Shown here piece after piece: positions 33,984-45,143 of a stretch of 64,000 bases of DNA. The DNA is from Pseudofabraea citricarpa. Its lineage: Eukaryota > Ascomycota > Leotiomycetes > Helotiales > Dermateaceae. The stretch lies in assembly GCA_029641185.1 (NCBI GenBank), contig JAPWGK010000024.1, positions 310,001 to 374,000 on the forward strand, in the 5' to 3' direction. Position 1 is the first letter of the stretch. Every line of letters begins with the position of its first letter. The position numbers were made by a program, and so were the translations under genes. Below the pieces are notes generated by a model, which was given only the letters and a program-made list of their open reading frames with translations, ran no database searches and was not told where the DNA came from.

Positions 33984-34948
33984 GATCATTCAATTTTTTG
34001 CAGTTTTTTTTTGTTGAATGTGTACGCAGCAGAGCACATTGGGATTTTCGTTCTTTTACGACTGAAAAATATCCTGGTAAGCGAGAGGGATCCTGAGTGT
34101 GGGGGCTGCTGGCCAATCATGAGGTTCATAAGCGAAAATAGACTGTGGACTGACTGGTAGAATGTGTTTATCTGGTACCTAGCTAGTAATGAAATGTACC
34201 TATACCTACTTATGCTGGGCTTGTCCTTTGGGTTGGACTTTTGGAAAGATTGTTTGGTCTTATTCTTAATTCCGTCTGCGGAAAAGTGCAAAGGAGCGAA
34301 AGACAAAAAAAGCAGACGGGACGGACATGGATTTAGGAGAAAGGTCAAGCTCACTAAAAACCATGGCATTATCACTATCCTTTTGATGATCACAGCCAAT
34401 TGTTTATTTGTATGTGAATATAAGAAACCCTAGTTATCATGAGGCACAATAGCATAAATCCATAGCTTTTGGTTCCTCCCCCAGCACTAAACCACATAAT
34501 TCAACACCAACAACTTAACCACAGTCATCTTTGCCGAATATAGAAAAGTTAATCCGTTTAATACTCGCTTAACAGAAGACATGACTGTTTATTCTTGCGT
34601 CCCTGGTACTGATGTGCTGTGTGGTGTAGTAAGATCGACGGGGATATGTGAGGAGGTCGACTTAAACGGAAGTTCTACCAAGAAAGCCTGAGGTGAAATG
34701 CGGCTGTGGAAACCCATGCTCAAATTAGGCGATTCTCAAGGCTTTATCACTATAGGGAAACCCCCCAAGACGATTGGCTGCAGCTTCAAGGTTGCTGATC
34801 AGCGCAAGTGAATAAGATGTTTCATCTCGATCGCAGCCGGTCAGCATAATCAACGGAAGAATGTAGACCAATAAAACATTATTTGAAAGACGAAGTAAAT
34901 GTCTTGATATGACTTTTGAATTGTACATCTAGGCCAGATTAAAGGACT
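33984..34948. other. Intergenic region
   Basis: A T run (34005-34015) directly after the tRNA is the likely Pol III terminator. The rest has no recognisable gene. Confidence 0.5.
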
Positions 34949-37111
34949 CTATTTTGTTTTCCGTTTTAATAGACAGTGTTCTCCCCATTGTCTACGGAAT
35001 CGGTCCGGTAGGAAAGGGAGCTGAGGTAGCCAGAGTGTTCTGCCTAATATATGCGTCTTGGAAGCATCCAAGAAGGGTTTGCATGTCACGGCCTCCCAAT
35101 TCTCTTTGTCGAGTATAAAGTGCGGCTCGAGTTCTGAGGAACTAGAACCAGGATAGTATGTATCGACCAGGAAGGAGCATGTTCTTATATCAACCTATCT
35201 ATACGTTAGCAAATTTTGATATGAAACGATATTCAGAGGGCGACAAACATATTTGCCCATATCTTCAATATTCTGATCGTTCATTCCAGATGGCACCAAC
35301 CAAGCTCCAGACCAGAATCCAAAGCCAGTTCGTGCTTGAGAAAACTCGCCCGGCAAAAGACCATCAAATTCACTCTTCACAAATTTGGCCTGCATGCCGT
35401 TGGGTAAGTGATACGAGCTTGGAAAGCGGTACCATTCTTTGGCAAAGCAGACCGACTCTCCAGGAGAGCCTAAAGATCCAACGCCTGTTATCTGCAGAGG
35501 CTCATATATTTTTAGTGGTGCGGAATATGCATTGTATATGCCATAGATTCTGGCAACACCAACATCAATTGAGCCAATCATGACCATACTAATGACAAAT
35601 AGCTTAAGTCTTGCAGGAATTTTACCGATGAGGGTCTTTGGATCCGATTGTCCGAGAGCTGCGAGGACGATATGAAGAGCCATTGCAGCATTAAGTGCAA
35701 GTGCTGGATAAGCAGGATACATAAATCTCTCTTCTTTATGGGGCTGAAAGCTGAATATGCCGAGCCAGATGTAGAAAGGAGACATGAACACAACAGTTCG
35801 CAGGCCGGTTATTTGACCACCTTGGGGACGTTGAGAGAACATTTTTTGTAGAACAAAAAGGGGTAGAGCAGCCGCCGCCAACACAAACCAGATATTGAAA
35901 TTCAAAAGAAGATTTCGAATGTAGAAGTGCCAGGGCTCAGTGCCAAAGATTTCTGGGCCTCTTCCTGGGCCTGCGAAGATATTGTAGAGGACAATGTTGA
36001 GTGGGACGACAACTAACTTTTTGTAGAAGAAACCCGAAATAAGGAATTCGAAGAACTAAAACGATGTTAGATATGTCGTATCACATCTTTGAATCGGTTT
36101 TGCTTACTAGAACTAAGAGGCCAGACACAACCCCTCTGATGCCCCTCATAATAGCATCAATGAATGCGTCCTTACTACTCAAGCTAGCAAAAATGACTTC
36201 CTCAAGAAGAAATGGAGCAGATAGGGCGATTGAAAATGGCCAGCCCAATATGCCTCCAACTGAAAACCAGAACATTCCCTGGGCAGTCTTTAAACCACCT
36301 TTCCAATTCATGAATGCAGCCATTCCTAACATAACCATATACATAGCGAAGCTTGATGGAAGGAAGGCAGCCGATGCGTGAAACATGCCGGGGCTGAAGA
36401 TCATTGACATCAAGAAGAACAATGCGATTCGAGGATTCAGGGTGCCATTGATGACTCTAAACAATTGTGTTTGACAGAGGGCGCAGACGAAAGCCAGTCC
36501 ATATCGAATAAAGTAGAATTCGGCGACCTGATACGGTCAGCGCATGGCCAGTAATTCTGCCGGGTGATTCATACCTTGTTAGGATGTGGAAGAAGACGTC
36601 TGAAATTGCCAACTAAAGCATGCAACACGATGTATAGCCAGCTGCGAATGGCATATTCTGGTGAGTATTCCCAGGTCTGCAAGCCATAGCCATGGCTGAT
36701 ATAATGCGTTGGTTCCCAGTAATTGAATGTCTCGTCACAGTCTTGAATTGGCGCATATATGGCAGCCAGGAGATTGGCAGCAAAGAAGACGTAAAATGCC
36801 CCAATTGGCTTCACTGCGAAAGGCGTCGCAGGTCTGTTGGGCGTCTTAGTATGAGCTGCGAGGAGGCATTGAGGAAGGGTGTGACTGACTTCTTTTTGGG
36901 GTGTAGAGCTGCAGCTGGAGATCGGGACGTGGCAGCTGGCCTTGCAGACTTTGGAGGCATGGCTGGCAGGTGTGTGAAGATATACTATTCTGATCTCTGA
37001 GCTCAACAGCTTGACCACCTGGCTCATGACATAATCTTGGCCCTGGCGCTTGGCGTCGGCACGTCGGAACCCTTGCAAGATTATCCCTGCAGTTTTATCT
37101 TCTAGCGTCAT
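34949..37111 (-). CDS. ALG9: ALG9, dolichol-linked oligosaccharide alpha-1,2-mannosyltransferase
   Basis: Four exons (36575-37111, 36108-36527, 35249-36055, 34949-35194) join in phase to 669 residues. The hallmark CDETFNYWEPTHYISHGYG is at about 120-140, near the first membrane helix, followed by LQTWEYSPEYAIRSWLY. The many-helix GT22 body has HKEERFMYPAYPALALNAA near the middle. The last exon supplies the lumenal end (FLVDTYYPGS, LEPHFILDKENWE) and a basic tail KRKTK, possibly an ER-retention-type end. The enzyme adds mannoses to the growing N-glycan precursor in the ER lumen. The N-terminus is uncertain. The ATG at 37111 is in frame, but its first 110 residues are unlike the family. An ATG at 36960 gives an MPPKSARPA start typical of orthologues but would need an intron ending AACAG at 36841. 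Confidence 0.93.
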
Positions 37112-37250
37112 AAATTATTCCAGAATCTGGAGAAAAACAATCATCTATACACTACACTTCACATTTCTACAACACCACATATATTCCTCGCACCATCTTC
37201 TTACACATGCCACATTTGTACCAATGTATAATTAATCAGGTCAGCGTCTA
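37112..37250. promoter_or_regulatory. Short shared promoter between ALG9 and NAF1
   Basis: The two divergent genes have starts only 139 bp apart if the outer ALG9 start is used (290 bp with the inner one). The interval is C/A/T-rich on the NAF1 side, ending in a short leader before ATGGCAAG. Co-regulation is possible but unproven. Confidence 0.5.
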
Positions 37251-39416
37251 ATGGCAAGTCAAGAAATCGACCATCTTCTCTCTCAAGCTCCACCAACAAA
37301 ACGAGCTCGCCTCGATACTGTGATTGACGACGTCGACCTTTACGGGCCCACAACCTCGAGTATGAATAACTCAGTGCCAGTCTCGGAAGGCAATCAATCT
37401 TTGCCAACGGTTGAACAGCCTCAGATTACCACCAAACCCTCCGGATCTTCCTCTCTCGCAGCCAGCGGGATTCCAGGTCTCGGTCTCCTCTCGAATGCGC
37501 CCAAACCTGTGCAGCCGCTGCCAGGACATGAGAATCAGGCAGAGCCAATCCAACCAGCAGCTTTAGAGTCTCTTAATTTAAAGGTCACATCCTTAGAGCA
37601 TTCCGATCATACAGCAGATACACACATGGAGGGGTCTCATAATGCGGGAACAAGTGAGCTTTTGACTGGAGATGAGAAAATCAGTTCCACTTCAGCACCT
37701 GCCGGGGACTTAGAGTCGCCAGCAGATCTTCTTGGCTTATTGGAAGCAACTATTACAGGAGTTGAAAATGACGCAGAAATGTCCGAGGCACCAGCGCAGC
37801 CATCTCTTCCTACTCCAGCCGCTTCGCAGCCAGAACCTGTCGAGTCACTCTCTACCAACGACCAAATGGACGTGGAAACTTCGAAACAAGACAAAAAAGC
37901 AGTGGAAGAGTCTGCCGAGATAGTAGATACTGAAATTGAAAATGGGGAAATAGCTATGAAAGAAGGACCTGCACTACAAGAAAGATCTATAAATCCCGAG
38001 GCCGAGGCCGCGGCTTCAGGCGAGCACCCCGAATGGGAAGTCGATTCTTCGCCATACGAATCTTCGTCTGATTCGTCATCTGATGATAGCTCATCAGAGG
38101 ACAGCGAGGGAGAGGATGCGTACAAGCTTCTCGACCCTGAGGAGCAAGCACGAATCTTGATGGAAGGCGACGGTGGTTCAGACGACGAAGGAGGGAATAA
38201 AGGAGCAAAAGGATCTGGTGGACAATTGCGCACGAAGAATGAAGTACCCGAAGAAGTTATCCCCAAACCTGATGTTACCATTACCCCCGAAATGAAGATT
38301 GAGGAGCTTGGAGCAGTTGAAGGCGTAATCGAAAACACGGTTCTCATCAAAGCCAAGATTTCAGGCGAATACAGGGTCCTTGAGGGTGGTTCAGTCTTGT
38401 GTTTAGAAGACAGGACTGTCATTGGTGTCGTAGCTGAGACAATTGGACGAGTTCAGCAGCCATTCTATTCAGTTCGGTTCACCAACGCAACTGAAATCGC
38501 AGAGGCCGGCTTAGCGATGGGGACTAAGGTCTTTTATTCTGAACAACATTCGACATATGTCTTTACTCAAGCTTTGAAAGCATATAAAGGATCCGATGCT
38601 TCCAATCTACATGACGAGGAGGTCGGCGATGATGAGATTGAATTTTCTGATGACGAGGCTGAAGCTGAGCACAAACGTAGGGTTAAACAAAAGAAACTTG
38701 AGCGGAGAGGTGGTAAGGTGCAGCAGAATGGAAATCAAGGCCGCGGCGGTCATCCGTTGCAGCAGCAACATGGAAGTGCGGACATGAATTACGACGACGA
38801 CGAAGATGGCCCATACAAACCTCTTGCGAGACCAGCTGGATTTGCAGAGATTATTGGTCGTGTTGAGGCTCCACAGGAAACTGGTTATCAATTCAAAAAT
38901 GACCGTCCAAATCGTGGAGGACATGATCGTGGAAGAGGGAGAGGTGATAGAGGAAGAGGTAGAGGACGTGGCAACGACCGTGGCCGTGGAAGAGGCGGCT
39001 CAGGTTATTCACAGCCATCGCGGCGCGACGATAGTCAACAGAATGCAGGTGGGTATCAAGGACGCCGCGACGAAACAAATAACCAGCAACCAGCAGCTGC
39101 ATTTCCACCAACTCCTTCACAAGTTCCGGGCTTCCCAATGCCATTCCCACCACCACCGAACTTTTATAATAACCCCCAAAACCCACCAGCATACTCACCA
39201 AATCAACCTGCACTATGGCCTCCGTTTCCGCCTCAACCACCTTTCCAACCGCAGCAAACTCCACAATTCCCACAGCCTTATATGCAACCAGGTTGGCAGA
39301 ACCATGGAGCTGCTGGCGCTTTTATAAATCCAGCTTTCTTTGGAGGAGCTCAAGGAAGTAATCAATGGAATACTCAAGGACAAAACCAAGGCGGCCAAGG
39401 AAATAATGGGAAGTGA
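37251..39416 (+). CDS. NAF1: NAF1, H/ACA snoRNP assembly factor
   Basis: A single exon encodes 721 residues. An N-terminal basic word TKRARLD and a long acidic disordered part (Ser/Asp/Glu runs near 265-290) precede the GAR1-like core at about 343-446: EELGAVEGVIENTVLIKAK, GSVLCLEDRTVIGVV, FGRV-type ETIGRVQQPFYSVRF and GTKVFYSEQH. A charged stretch follows (DDEIEFSDDEAEAEHKRR), then an RG-rich box (about 560-580) and a Pro/Gln/Asn-rich tail with PF and FP repeats. NAF1 binds dyskerin/Cbf5 in early box H/ACA RNP assembly in the nucleus before GAR1 replaces it. The length and order match other fungal NAF1 proteins. The family assignment is secure. Confidence 0.93.
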   Translation: MASQEIDHLLSQAPPTKRARLDTVIDDVDLYGPTTSSMNNSVPVSEGNQSLPTVEQPQITTKPSGSSSLAASGIPGLGLLSNAPKPVQPLPGHENQAEPIQPAALESLNLKVTSLEHSDHTADTHMEGSHNAGTSELLTGDEKISSTSAPAGDLESPADLLGLLEATITGVENDAEMSEAPAQPSLPTPAASQPEPVESLSTNDQMDVETSKQDKKAVEESAEIVDTEIENGEIAMKEGPALQERSINPEAEAAASGEHPEWEVDSSPYESSSDSSSDDSSSEDSEGEDAYKLLDPEEQARILMEGDGGSDDEGGNKGAKGSGGQLRTKNEVPEEVIPKPDVTITPEMKIEELGAVEGVIENTVLIKAKISGEYRVLEGGSVLCLEDRTVIGVVAETIGRVQQPFYSVRFTNATEIAEAGLAMGTKVFYSEQHSTYVFTQALKAYKGSDASNLHDEEVGDDEIEFSDDEAEAEHKRRVKQKKLERRGGKVQQNGNQGRGGHPLQQQHGSADMNYDDDEDGPYKPLARPAGFAEIIGRVEAPQETGYQFKNDRPNRGGHDRGRGRGDRGRGRGRGNDRGRGRGGSGYSQPSRRDDSQQNAGGYQGRRDETNNQQPAAAFPPTPSQVPGFPMPFPPPPNFYNNPQNPPAYSPNQPALWPPFPPQPPFQPQQTPQFPQPYMQPGWQNHGAAGAFINPAFFGGAQGSNQWNTQGQNQGGQGNNGK

Positions 39417-39545
39417 TTGCACCTTGTTGGATATTGGAATTGTGTAAATATATTATGTAGCTATTCAAGAAGGCAAATCAGATTTCAATGCGTTCATAAA
39501 TATCATTGCCATAAAGTGTAGCTGATAGAGAGAGCTGTAGTTGCT

Positions 39546-40259
39546 TTATAAACATGACCATGCCTCCCCCCTTCTCTTTATCAGCAGCATGATATCCTCC
39601 TTGGTAGCCTTCTGCATCCACTCCTCTTCCTTGCTCATAATCATCCGCCTCGTATCACTCTGATATCTCTCACACATACCACCCGTGAGGAAGGCTCCAT
39701 ATAGCAACAGCACGGTACTAATTATAAGCACGAACCAGCTCTGCATATTTAATGAGATAGCAGCCCCTGCTATACCGAGCCCAAAAACTACCAGCATACC
39801 GAAGACTACCTCTCCGCTCGGCTCTAGGACTTTGAGGATAGATTTGAGATCCTCTTCGAGGTCTAGGACCGATTTCAGCGAGCCTTTCTGGGGCTGCGCA
39901 GTTGTGCTTCCAGCCTTACTGCTCGGTGCTGTGCTTGGTGTGCACGATGTGCTTGCTGGTGGTTCTGTGGTATTGGCGGTCTTGACGACGATGCTGGCCG
40001 AGCTGGCATCAGACCCCGTACCAGTTTTTGCTGGTTGGTTGAGCATTTTCTGGGGCTGCGCAGTTGCGCTTCCAGCATTATTGCTGCTCGGTGCTGTGCT
40101 TGGTCTGCTTGTTGGCGGCGGTGCCGGGGTACTGGCCCTATTGACGGTGATGACCGGGCTGTATGGGTTGGACATTTTCAGCGCCGTGATCCGTGGGTGC
40201 TGGGTGATGAAAGGTGGTGCTTGAGGATTCAATGATGCTAGGTTGACTTTAATCGTCAT
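39546..40259 (-). CDS. Small two-helix membrane protein, function unknown
   Basis: A single exon encodes up to 237 residues. The first 115 residues are Pro/Ser/Thr/Ala-rich and contain a duplicated segment: a Ser/Thr-Ala-Pro-Ser-Ser word followed by a TAQPQK word appears twice, about 50 residues apart. Two hydrophobic helices at about 155-195 (FGMLVVFGLGIAGAAISL and FVLIISTVLLLYGAFL) follow, then a charged C-terminal segment (MIMSKEEEWMQKATKEDIMLLIKRR). A second in-frame ATG at 40175 (MSNPYSPV) may be the true start, giving 209 residues. Such proteins are common in Leotiomycetes as unnamed families; I cannot assign a role. It lies tail-to-tail with NAF1, 129 bp apart. Confidence 0.65.
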   Translation of the reverse strand: MTIKVNLASLNPQAPPFITQHPRITALKMSNPYSPVITVNRASTPAPPPTSRPSTAPSSNNAGSATAQPQKMLNQPAKTGTGSDASSASIVVKTANTTEPPASTSCTPSTAPSSKAGSTTAQPQKGSLKSVLDLEEDLKSILKVLEPSGEVVFGMLVVFGLGIAGAAISLNMQSWFVLIISTVLLLYGAFLTGGMCERYQSDTRRMIMSKEEEWMQKATKEDIMLLIKRRGEAWSCL

Positions 40260-40431
40260 TGTTTTGCATCGAGGCAGGTTCGTGAGGATGCTCAGGGCTT
40301 TTTAAGCACTGCACTCCTCTCGCAACCCTCTAAATTTTGGCCGTCCTTTTATGGGCCAGGAATTTACAGTTTCTGGTCGCGTGCCAAGGCTAGGATCAAG
40401 TCAACCTTGAGGGTTGGCATGGCTTGTTCAC

Positions 40432-40758
40432 TTATTTGGTCCGGCTGGAAATTTCTTTTAGATCGTCTTCTAGTCGAGTTTTATATTCATCAGCTTGTGA
40501 AGATGGCAGCTGGGATTCTTTCGGCCACGAAATGAAATTCCGAAGATCAACTTCTCGAAACCTGGTCACTATAAGGTCGTTTTTCATAATCACTAGTAGC
40601 AGGGGAACAAATGCGTTGACATATGAAATGCATTTAATTTTGGTTTTTACTCTCCCTATCATCTGGTCTTCTAAATCACAAGTATCTCCGTCACGAGGAA
40701 CTACATGGCCAGTTCGTGGTATTCCTATTCTATCTATCGCTGCTCTCGTTCTAGCCTA
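40432..40758 (-). CDS. Possible terminal exon of an unknown gene
   Basis: A minus frame is open for 109 codons from a TTTAG acceptor-like site at 40763-40759 to the stop at 40432. It reads plausible protein (GIPRTGHVVPRDGDTCDLED, later WPKESQLPSSQADEYKTRL). Possible earlier exons lie at 41746-42039 (starting MFYVFSSTRRVVEV and ending at a GTAGGT donor), but I could not join the parts in phase. No family is recognised. Confidence 0.3.
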
Positions 40759-42057
40759 AACTTTTCAAAAAGCATGTCACCTATTTTCGCTTCTTAAGTA
40801 TAAGCTTGAGTAACGTTCGAGCGAAACTAATAAAAATAGCGGATATGCGGATGAAGAAAGAGTTGGCCGGTTTTTACAGCTAGCTTGAACTTAGCAATTA
40901 GGCAACTCTGGGTACCAATTAGGGACATCTTCTATCCACCCTCTGAGATATTCTAAAAAAAAAACATTTCTCGGTATCTGGTGAATAACTGCTGTTATTC
41001 TACTGGACTTAAGATCATTGGAAGAATTTTTCTGCAGCTGGACTCTTCCAAGAGTGACCTCGCTTACTTGAAAGAAGCACAGGCGTCAAGTCGTTCTGAA
41101 CTTTGGGTGCTTTCACATTACATGATAAGCAGAAAAATCAACTTGTTGCAATTCGAATGACAAACGAAATTGAGGTTGTTTCTCTACTTTTGTAATCATC
41201 ATCATGGGAAGGGCTCTCGTTATCCCAAGTATTATCAGTATCGTTTAAAGTCCCTAAATAAGGTATGCTATGTGAATCAGCCGGTCGCTTAACCGTTAGC
41301 AACTGAAAAAGAAACAATTCTTTTGCACGCGAAGCAAAAGGAAAGCTAAAAGACAAAGGCTGACTCTATTTTATCCTATGTGTGATTAAGAGTCGTCGAT
41401 AAATATATCTTAAACTATAGATAAAACAAAAGGCAAGCTAGAAGGGGTGACCTAGGAAACCAAGTAGTATATTCAACACCTCTCTAAGAGGGGAAACTTC
41501 ATTCAAGATATGGGTATCCTTAGGTGAATATATGTTCACACTAATACGGAGACAATTGCAAATAGCGATGCGTTCGAAAAGGGTACCACTCAAGAGATAA
41601 AAAGAAAACCGGTTTCATGTTAGCAGGTGCACAGAACGGTTACCGGCAGGCTCTAAATTTAGGTACTTGTAGTTAGTGCCATAGAGTTGGCTTTGTGGCT
41701 GTAAAATATTTTCTAGAGTAGCATGACATTTATTTTGTAGATGATCTAACATAACCTACCTGGACGAGGTACGGACCGGTAACAATACCGAGATGGAGAG
41801 CAGGATCTCAGCACCTCATGCCTTGCAAGAGATGAAATGTCCAGTCTTGCCAATCTTTTCTGGGCTGTGTGATTTGGGGCTAATCCATTTGAACAAGTCG
41901 GTACGATTATAGTATCTACAATGCAAAATGGCGTTTGAGATGGGTTACGATACATGTAGACGGTGATGAGTATATCAAATAGATAACCCAGAAGAATAAC
42001 CTCTACAACCCGCCTAGTAGAGGAAAAAACATAAAACAAAACAAATTATTAGATAGA

Positions 42058-42120
42058 GAAGAAGAAGAAGAAGAAGAAGAAGAAGAAGAAGAAGAAGAAG
42101 AAGAAGAAGAAGAAGAAGAA
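42058..42120 (+). repeat. (GAA)21 microsatellite
   Basis: Twenty-one perfect GAA triplets, flanked by AT-rich unique sequence. Confidence 0.98.
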
Positions 42121-42420
42121 AAGGCTTTTAAAAACATCCCGCTCCTGATCCAACCAACTTCAGCACCCTCTCGGTACCAAAAGAATTCGAATCACCAAGC
42201 GCAATGTTCGTGACCAGGCCTCAAAGGAAAGGATTTGGACGTGCAGCTAAGGAGAGCAGTCCAGATCAACCCTCGAAAATTCTTTCCCGTGGTAGAATCA
42301 CAGCGCTAAGAGTAGCCGTCGCTAGCTCAGATCAGCGTCTGGACTGATCCTGTTTATGATATAACCCCCCCCAAGTTTCCTCCTCCTTCTCATCCTCACT
42401 CTCACTTAATCCTATCATCA

Positions 42421-42483
42421 ACTCACAACTCACAACTCACATCTCACATCTCACAACTCACATCTCACAACTCACAACTCACA
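42421..42483 (+). repeat. 7-bp minisatellite (ACTCACA)9
   Basis: Nine 7-bp units, six ACTCACA and three TCTCACA, lie 115 bp before the next start codon. They probably sit in the transcribed leader. Confidence 0.95.
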
Positions 42484-42598
42484 ACCCAAACCAAACTTCC
42501 CCACTCACAAAAAATCTTCAACCACCAAAAGAGCAAACCACCAAATCCTAAACCACAAACCCCCAACTACCACCCCAAACACCAAACAAGCAAAGAAA

Positions 42599-43069
42599 AT
42601 GGATTCCTCACTTTTCCCCAGCCGCAAGCTCCAAGCCAGCCCCTACCAACCAGGAAGCACGACAAGCGGGAGCAAAGCGCCAGAGCCAAGCGGGAGAGCC
42701 ATCCAGAGCTACGCGTCGCTACGAGCACAGATCCACGCAGAGCAAGAGGAGTACTTCGAGACGCAGCGGTGGCGGATCGAGGTGCTGTTTCTGAGCGGGT
42801 TCGTGGCGCTGGTGGGCAGTTTTGATTTTCTGCTCGCCGTTGCGTTGGAGCTCAAGGGGTGGAGCGCGCCGCGGCCGTTCTGGATGCTGGTGCTGGAGGT
42901 CGTGGTCAGCTACGTGAGCTACTGCGTCGCGTCGGAGCAGTCGTCGTTCTTGGTCGCCGCCGAGGAGGATATCGCTAGGAGGCTCGAGGAGCCCTGGCTC
43001 GCGTCGGCTAATCACTCGCAGAAGGCTGAGAGGAGAGAGAGGATGGGTCGGTTCTCCCACCACTGGTAG
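42599..43069 (+). CDS. Small two-helix membrane protein, function unknown
   Basis: A single exon encodes 156 residues and is much more GC-rich than its surroundings. The N-terminus (1-45) is polar and disordered (SRKLQASPYQPGS). An EEYFETQRWRIEV segment leads into a hydrophobic helix (LFLSGFVALVGSFDFLLAVAL), then a short loop and a second helix (FWMLVLEVVVSYVSYCVAS). The C-terminal tail is charged and ends GRFSHHW. I recognise no family. The last 15 codons and the following 3' sequence are imperfectly duplicated 127 bp downstream. The C/A-rich leader with a 7-bp repeat is the likely 5' UTR. Confidence 0.7.
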   Translation: MDSSLFPSRKLQASPYQPGSTTSGSKAPEPSGRAIQSYASLRAQIHAEQEEYFETQRWRIEVLFLSGFVALVGSFDFLLAVALELKGWSAPRPFWMLVLEVVVSYVSYCVASEQSSFLVAAEEDIARRLEEPWLASANHSQKAERRERMGRFSHHW

Positions 43070-43222
43070 GCGAAGGATTATCCGTTTCGGGATGGACTTG
43101 GAATGGCGGCTGAGAAGGAGATCGTGAAGAGCTTGGAGGAATTCGATGCAGAAGCTGGAAATAATAGAAAGAAACTGATTCTCTCACCGCTGGTAGACGA
43201 AGGATTATCCGTATTGGGATGG
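43052..43222. repeat. Two imperfect copies of a ~45-bp segment overlapping the stop codon
   Basis: TTCTCCCACCACTGGTAGGC continuing to 43096 recurs at 43179-43222 as TTCTCTCACCGCTGGTAGAC and on. CGAAGGATTATCCGT is identical in both. The copies are 127 bp apart; the first contains the end of the 42599 gene. Confidence 0.85.
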
Positions 43223-43750
43223 AGTAAAAATTGTAATGTACCGGGGTATGGAGTAGAAGGTTAGACTATAGATCGTACCTTTGAAATTCAGTATGCTTTG
43301 CTTTTCGCGCTTGAAATTCTCAAGGCGTATTTTGAAGAAAAGAACTTTGAAGGCTTCGTGATTGACTCACGATCAAACTAGAACTGCCCCGTAGGACTAA
43401 AATTGAATTGTCAGAGGGGCTCTTCGTATTTGAGTTGAGCTACATAACTATCTGTACTAGAATTTAAAATAAGGGAATGCGCATATTTTCTGCATGTAAA
43501 GTGAGAACATAACTGCGCAAGTTGAGTGCTCAAGTAACAAGCCAAAAGGGGTATCATCGTGCCACTGAGGAAACTGAGCCCTTCATAATCCGCCGAAAAC
43601 AAATACATGATGTTGTTGAAAGAAAACGAAAATGCCCATTAACGCCAATTATGAGCCAGGAGAAATCAAGTTGTACCGCTACAAGCAAAGATGGAAGAAC
43701 GATCCGAAGCAGAAGCTCGATTTGAACAGGAGGATATGGGACTTCCGCTC
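43223..43750. other. Intergenic region
   Basis: Convergent 3' flanks of two genes. Nothing is recognisable. Confidence 0.45.
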
Positions 43751-45143
43751 TCAAAACTCCTCCAAACCTGGCATCTCATCACCAGAGTCGGAGGTATCAA
43801 CACTGTCCGCATCAAAATCGAAGAAGTTGTCTTCGAAGTCATAAATATCGTCTAGGTCATCACTGTCATCTGAGAACATGTCGACATCTTCAGCGGGGTA
43901 TCCAGATCTGCGGTCAAATTCGATCCAGGTCTTTTCTGGCTTATCAAGTCTCTCTTGGATGAACTTCCATATTGTCCGACCTTGAGAATACATAGACTGA
44001 GGTGCTTTACCACCTTCTGGATGTGTTGTGGCAATATCAGGAACTTTTTTGGAATCCTTCTCACAACGCACAACTCTAGTCGCGAGACCCAAAGGACGAA
44101 GTGGCTTCAGACTCTTGATCATTGAAGCAAAGACCGGTGGGCCGGATGCGAATACGCCCTCATCTTTAACCAAACGATCGATCAATGCTTCAACTCCTTC
44201 TTCTGGATCATCCTCTGGAACTCCAGTGATGATCAACTCTTCAACCAGAGGGCCAGCGTGCCAGCGAACGACAGCAGAGAAGTCACGGTTAGGAAGCCAA
44301 AGGTGGTCACAGAAATTGACGAGATCAATTCTAATCGTCCTCAAGGTTGGTAACAACTTTTCAATACCGCGACCTCCTGTAGAGTTGGGAATTTGTAAGG
44401 CTTTTAGAAAGTCGCCGAATTGTTGATAGCAGTATGCATGAAGACCTCGGTCCATCCGTGCACCATTGGGACGTGCGTAAATTGGGGTCTTGAAGTCTCG
44501 AAGATCGGGATGATATGAAGTGCCAAAGAAGTTCTGCTTCCTGGCTTCATTGTCATAATAACGACCAACGATTCGAAGAGTTACGTGGTCAAGGGTGGAG
44601 CGCAATTCGGTCGGAATTTGCGCGAACCTCTGCAGAGCCACGACTTGGGTGAAGATAAAGTTATTGTTGGCAACAAATAATTGAAGCCCCTCGATTTTAA
44701 AGTCTCGGCTTATGGCGAATAGATGAACTGGAATCTTCTTCCGGGTGCGCTTCTCCTCGGCCGTAAGATGTTCGAATCGGGGTTTGACAAACGGATCGAT
44801 AATCGATTGCTTACAGGTGACGGCATATCCTAGAATCTTGAACTGAACCTCTTTTGGAAGATAAGGCAATGACTTGGTGTGACGAAGACTCATACGCCGT
44901 TGCTTGATAGGGGGATCCTTGGGGTGGTAGACGATATTATGTTGGTCGAGGAGTGCTTTGAGGCGCAGATTCTCTTCAATGACACGCTTGTTTAGTATCT
45001 GGAGTGCATCGTAACGATGATCAGGCAATGGTTGCTCCAAATAGTCGGAGCCATCCAGCATACAGGTACACTTGAACAATTAGTACATGAGAGAAAAATC
45101 CTGACCAGTTGTCACTTACCTCGTGACCGTGGAGATGCGCCAT
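43751..45143 (-). CDS. Fungal F-box-like protein with acidic tail
   Basis: Two exons, 45120-45143 (8 codons, MAHLHGHE) and 43751-45070, join across a 49-bp GTAAGT..CAAG intron; 447 residues. A short helix (about 25-45) precedes the F-box-like region SLPYLPKEVQFKILGYAV at about 75-95. That region continues with the IIDPF, HLTAEE and HLFAISRDF..EGLQLFVANNNFIF motifs, a layout frequent in large fungal F-box-like families. The C-terminal 50 residues are strongly acidic (DDSDDLDDIYDFED). Such proteins may select substrates for SCF ubiquitin ligases, but this is inference. The 8-codon first exon is supported by frame, a canonical donor and a TACTAAT branch site. Confidence 0.8.

Larger units (their letters stand above)
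40760..42598. other. Intergenic region with simple repeats
   Basis: AT-rich sequence with only weak frames. Two simple repeats lie at its right end. The C/A-rich stretch 42370-42598 looks like the 5' leader of the following gene. Confidence 0.5.

Noticed and set aside
34949..39416. Functional gene cluster of ALG9 and NAF1
   Set aside because: The proteins act in unrelated processes; shared promoter spacing alone is not evidence for a cluster.
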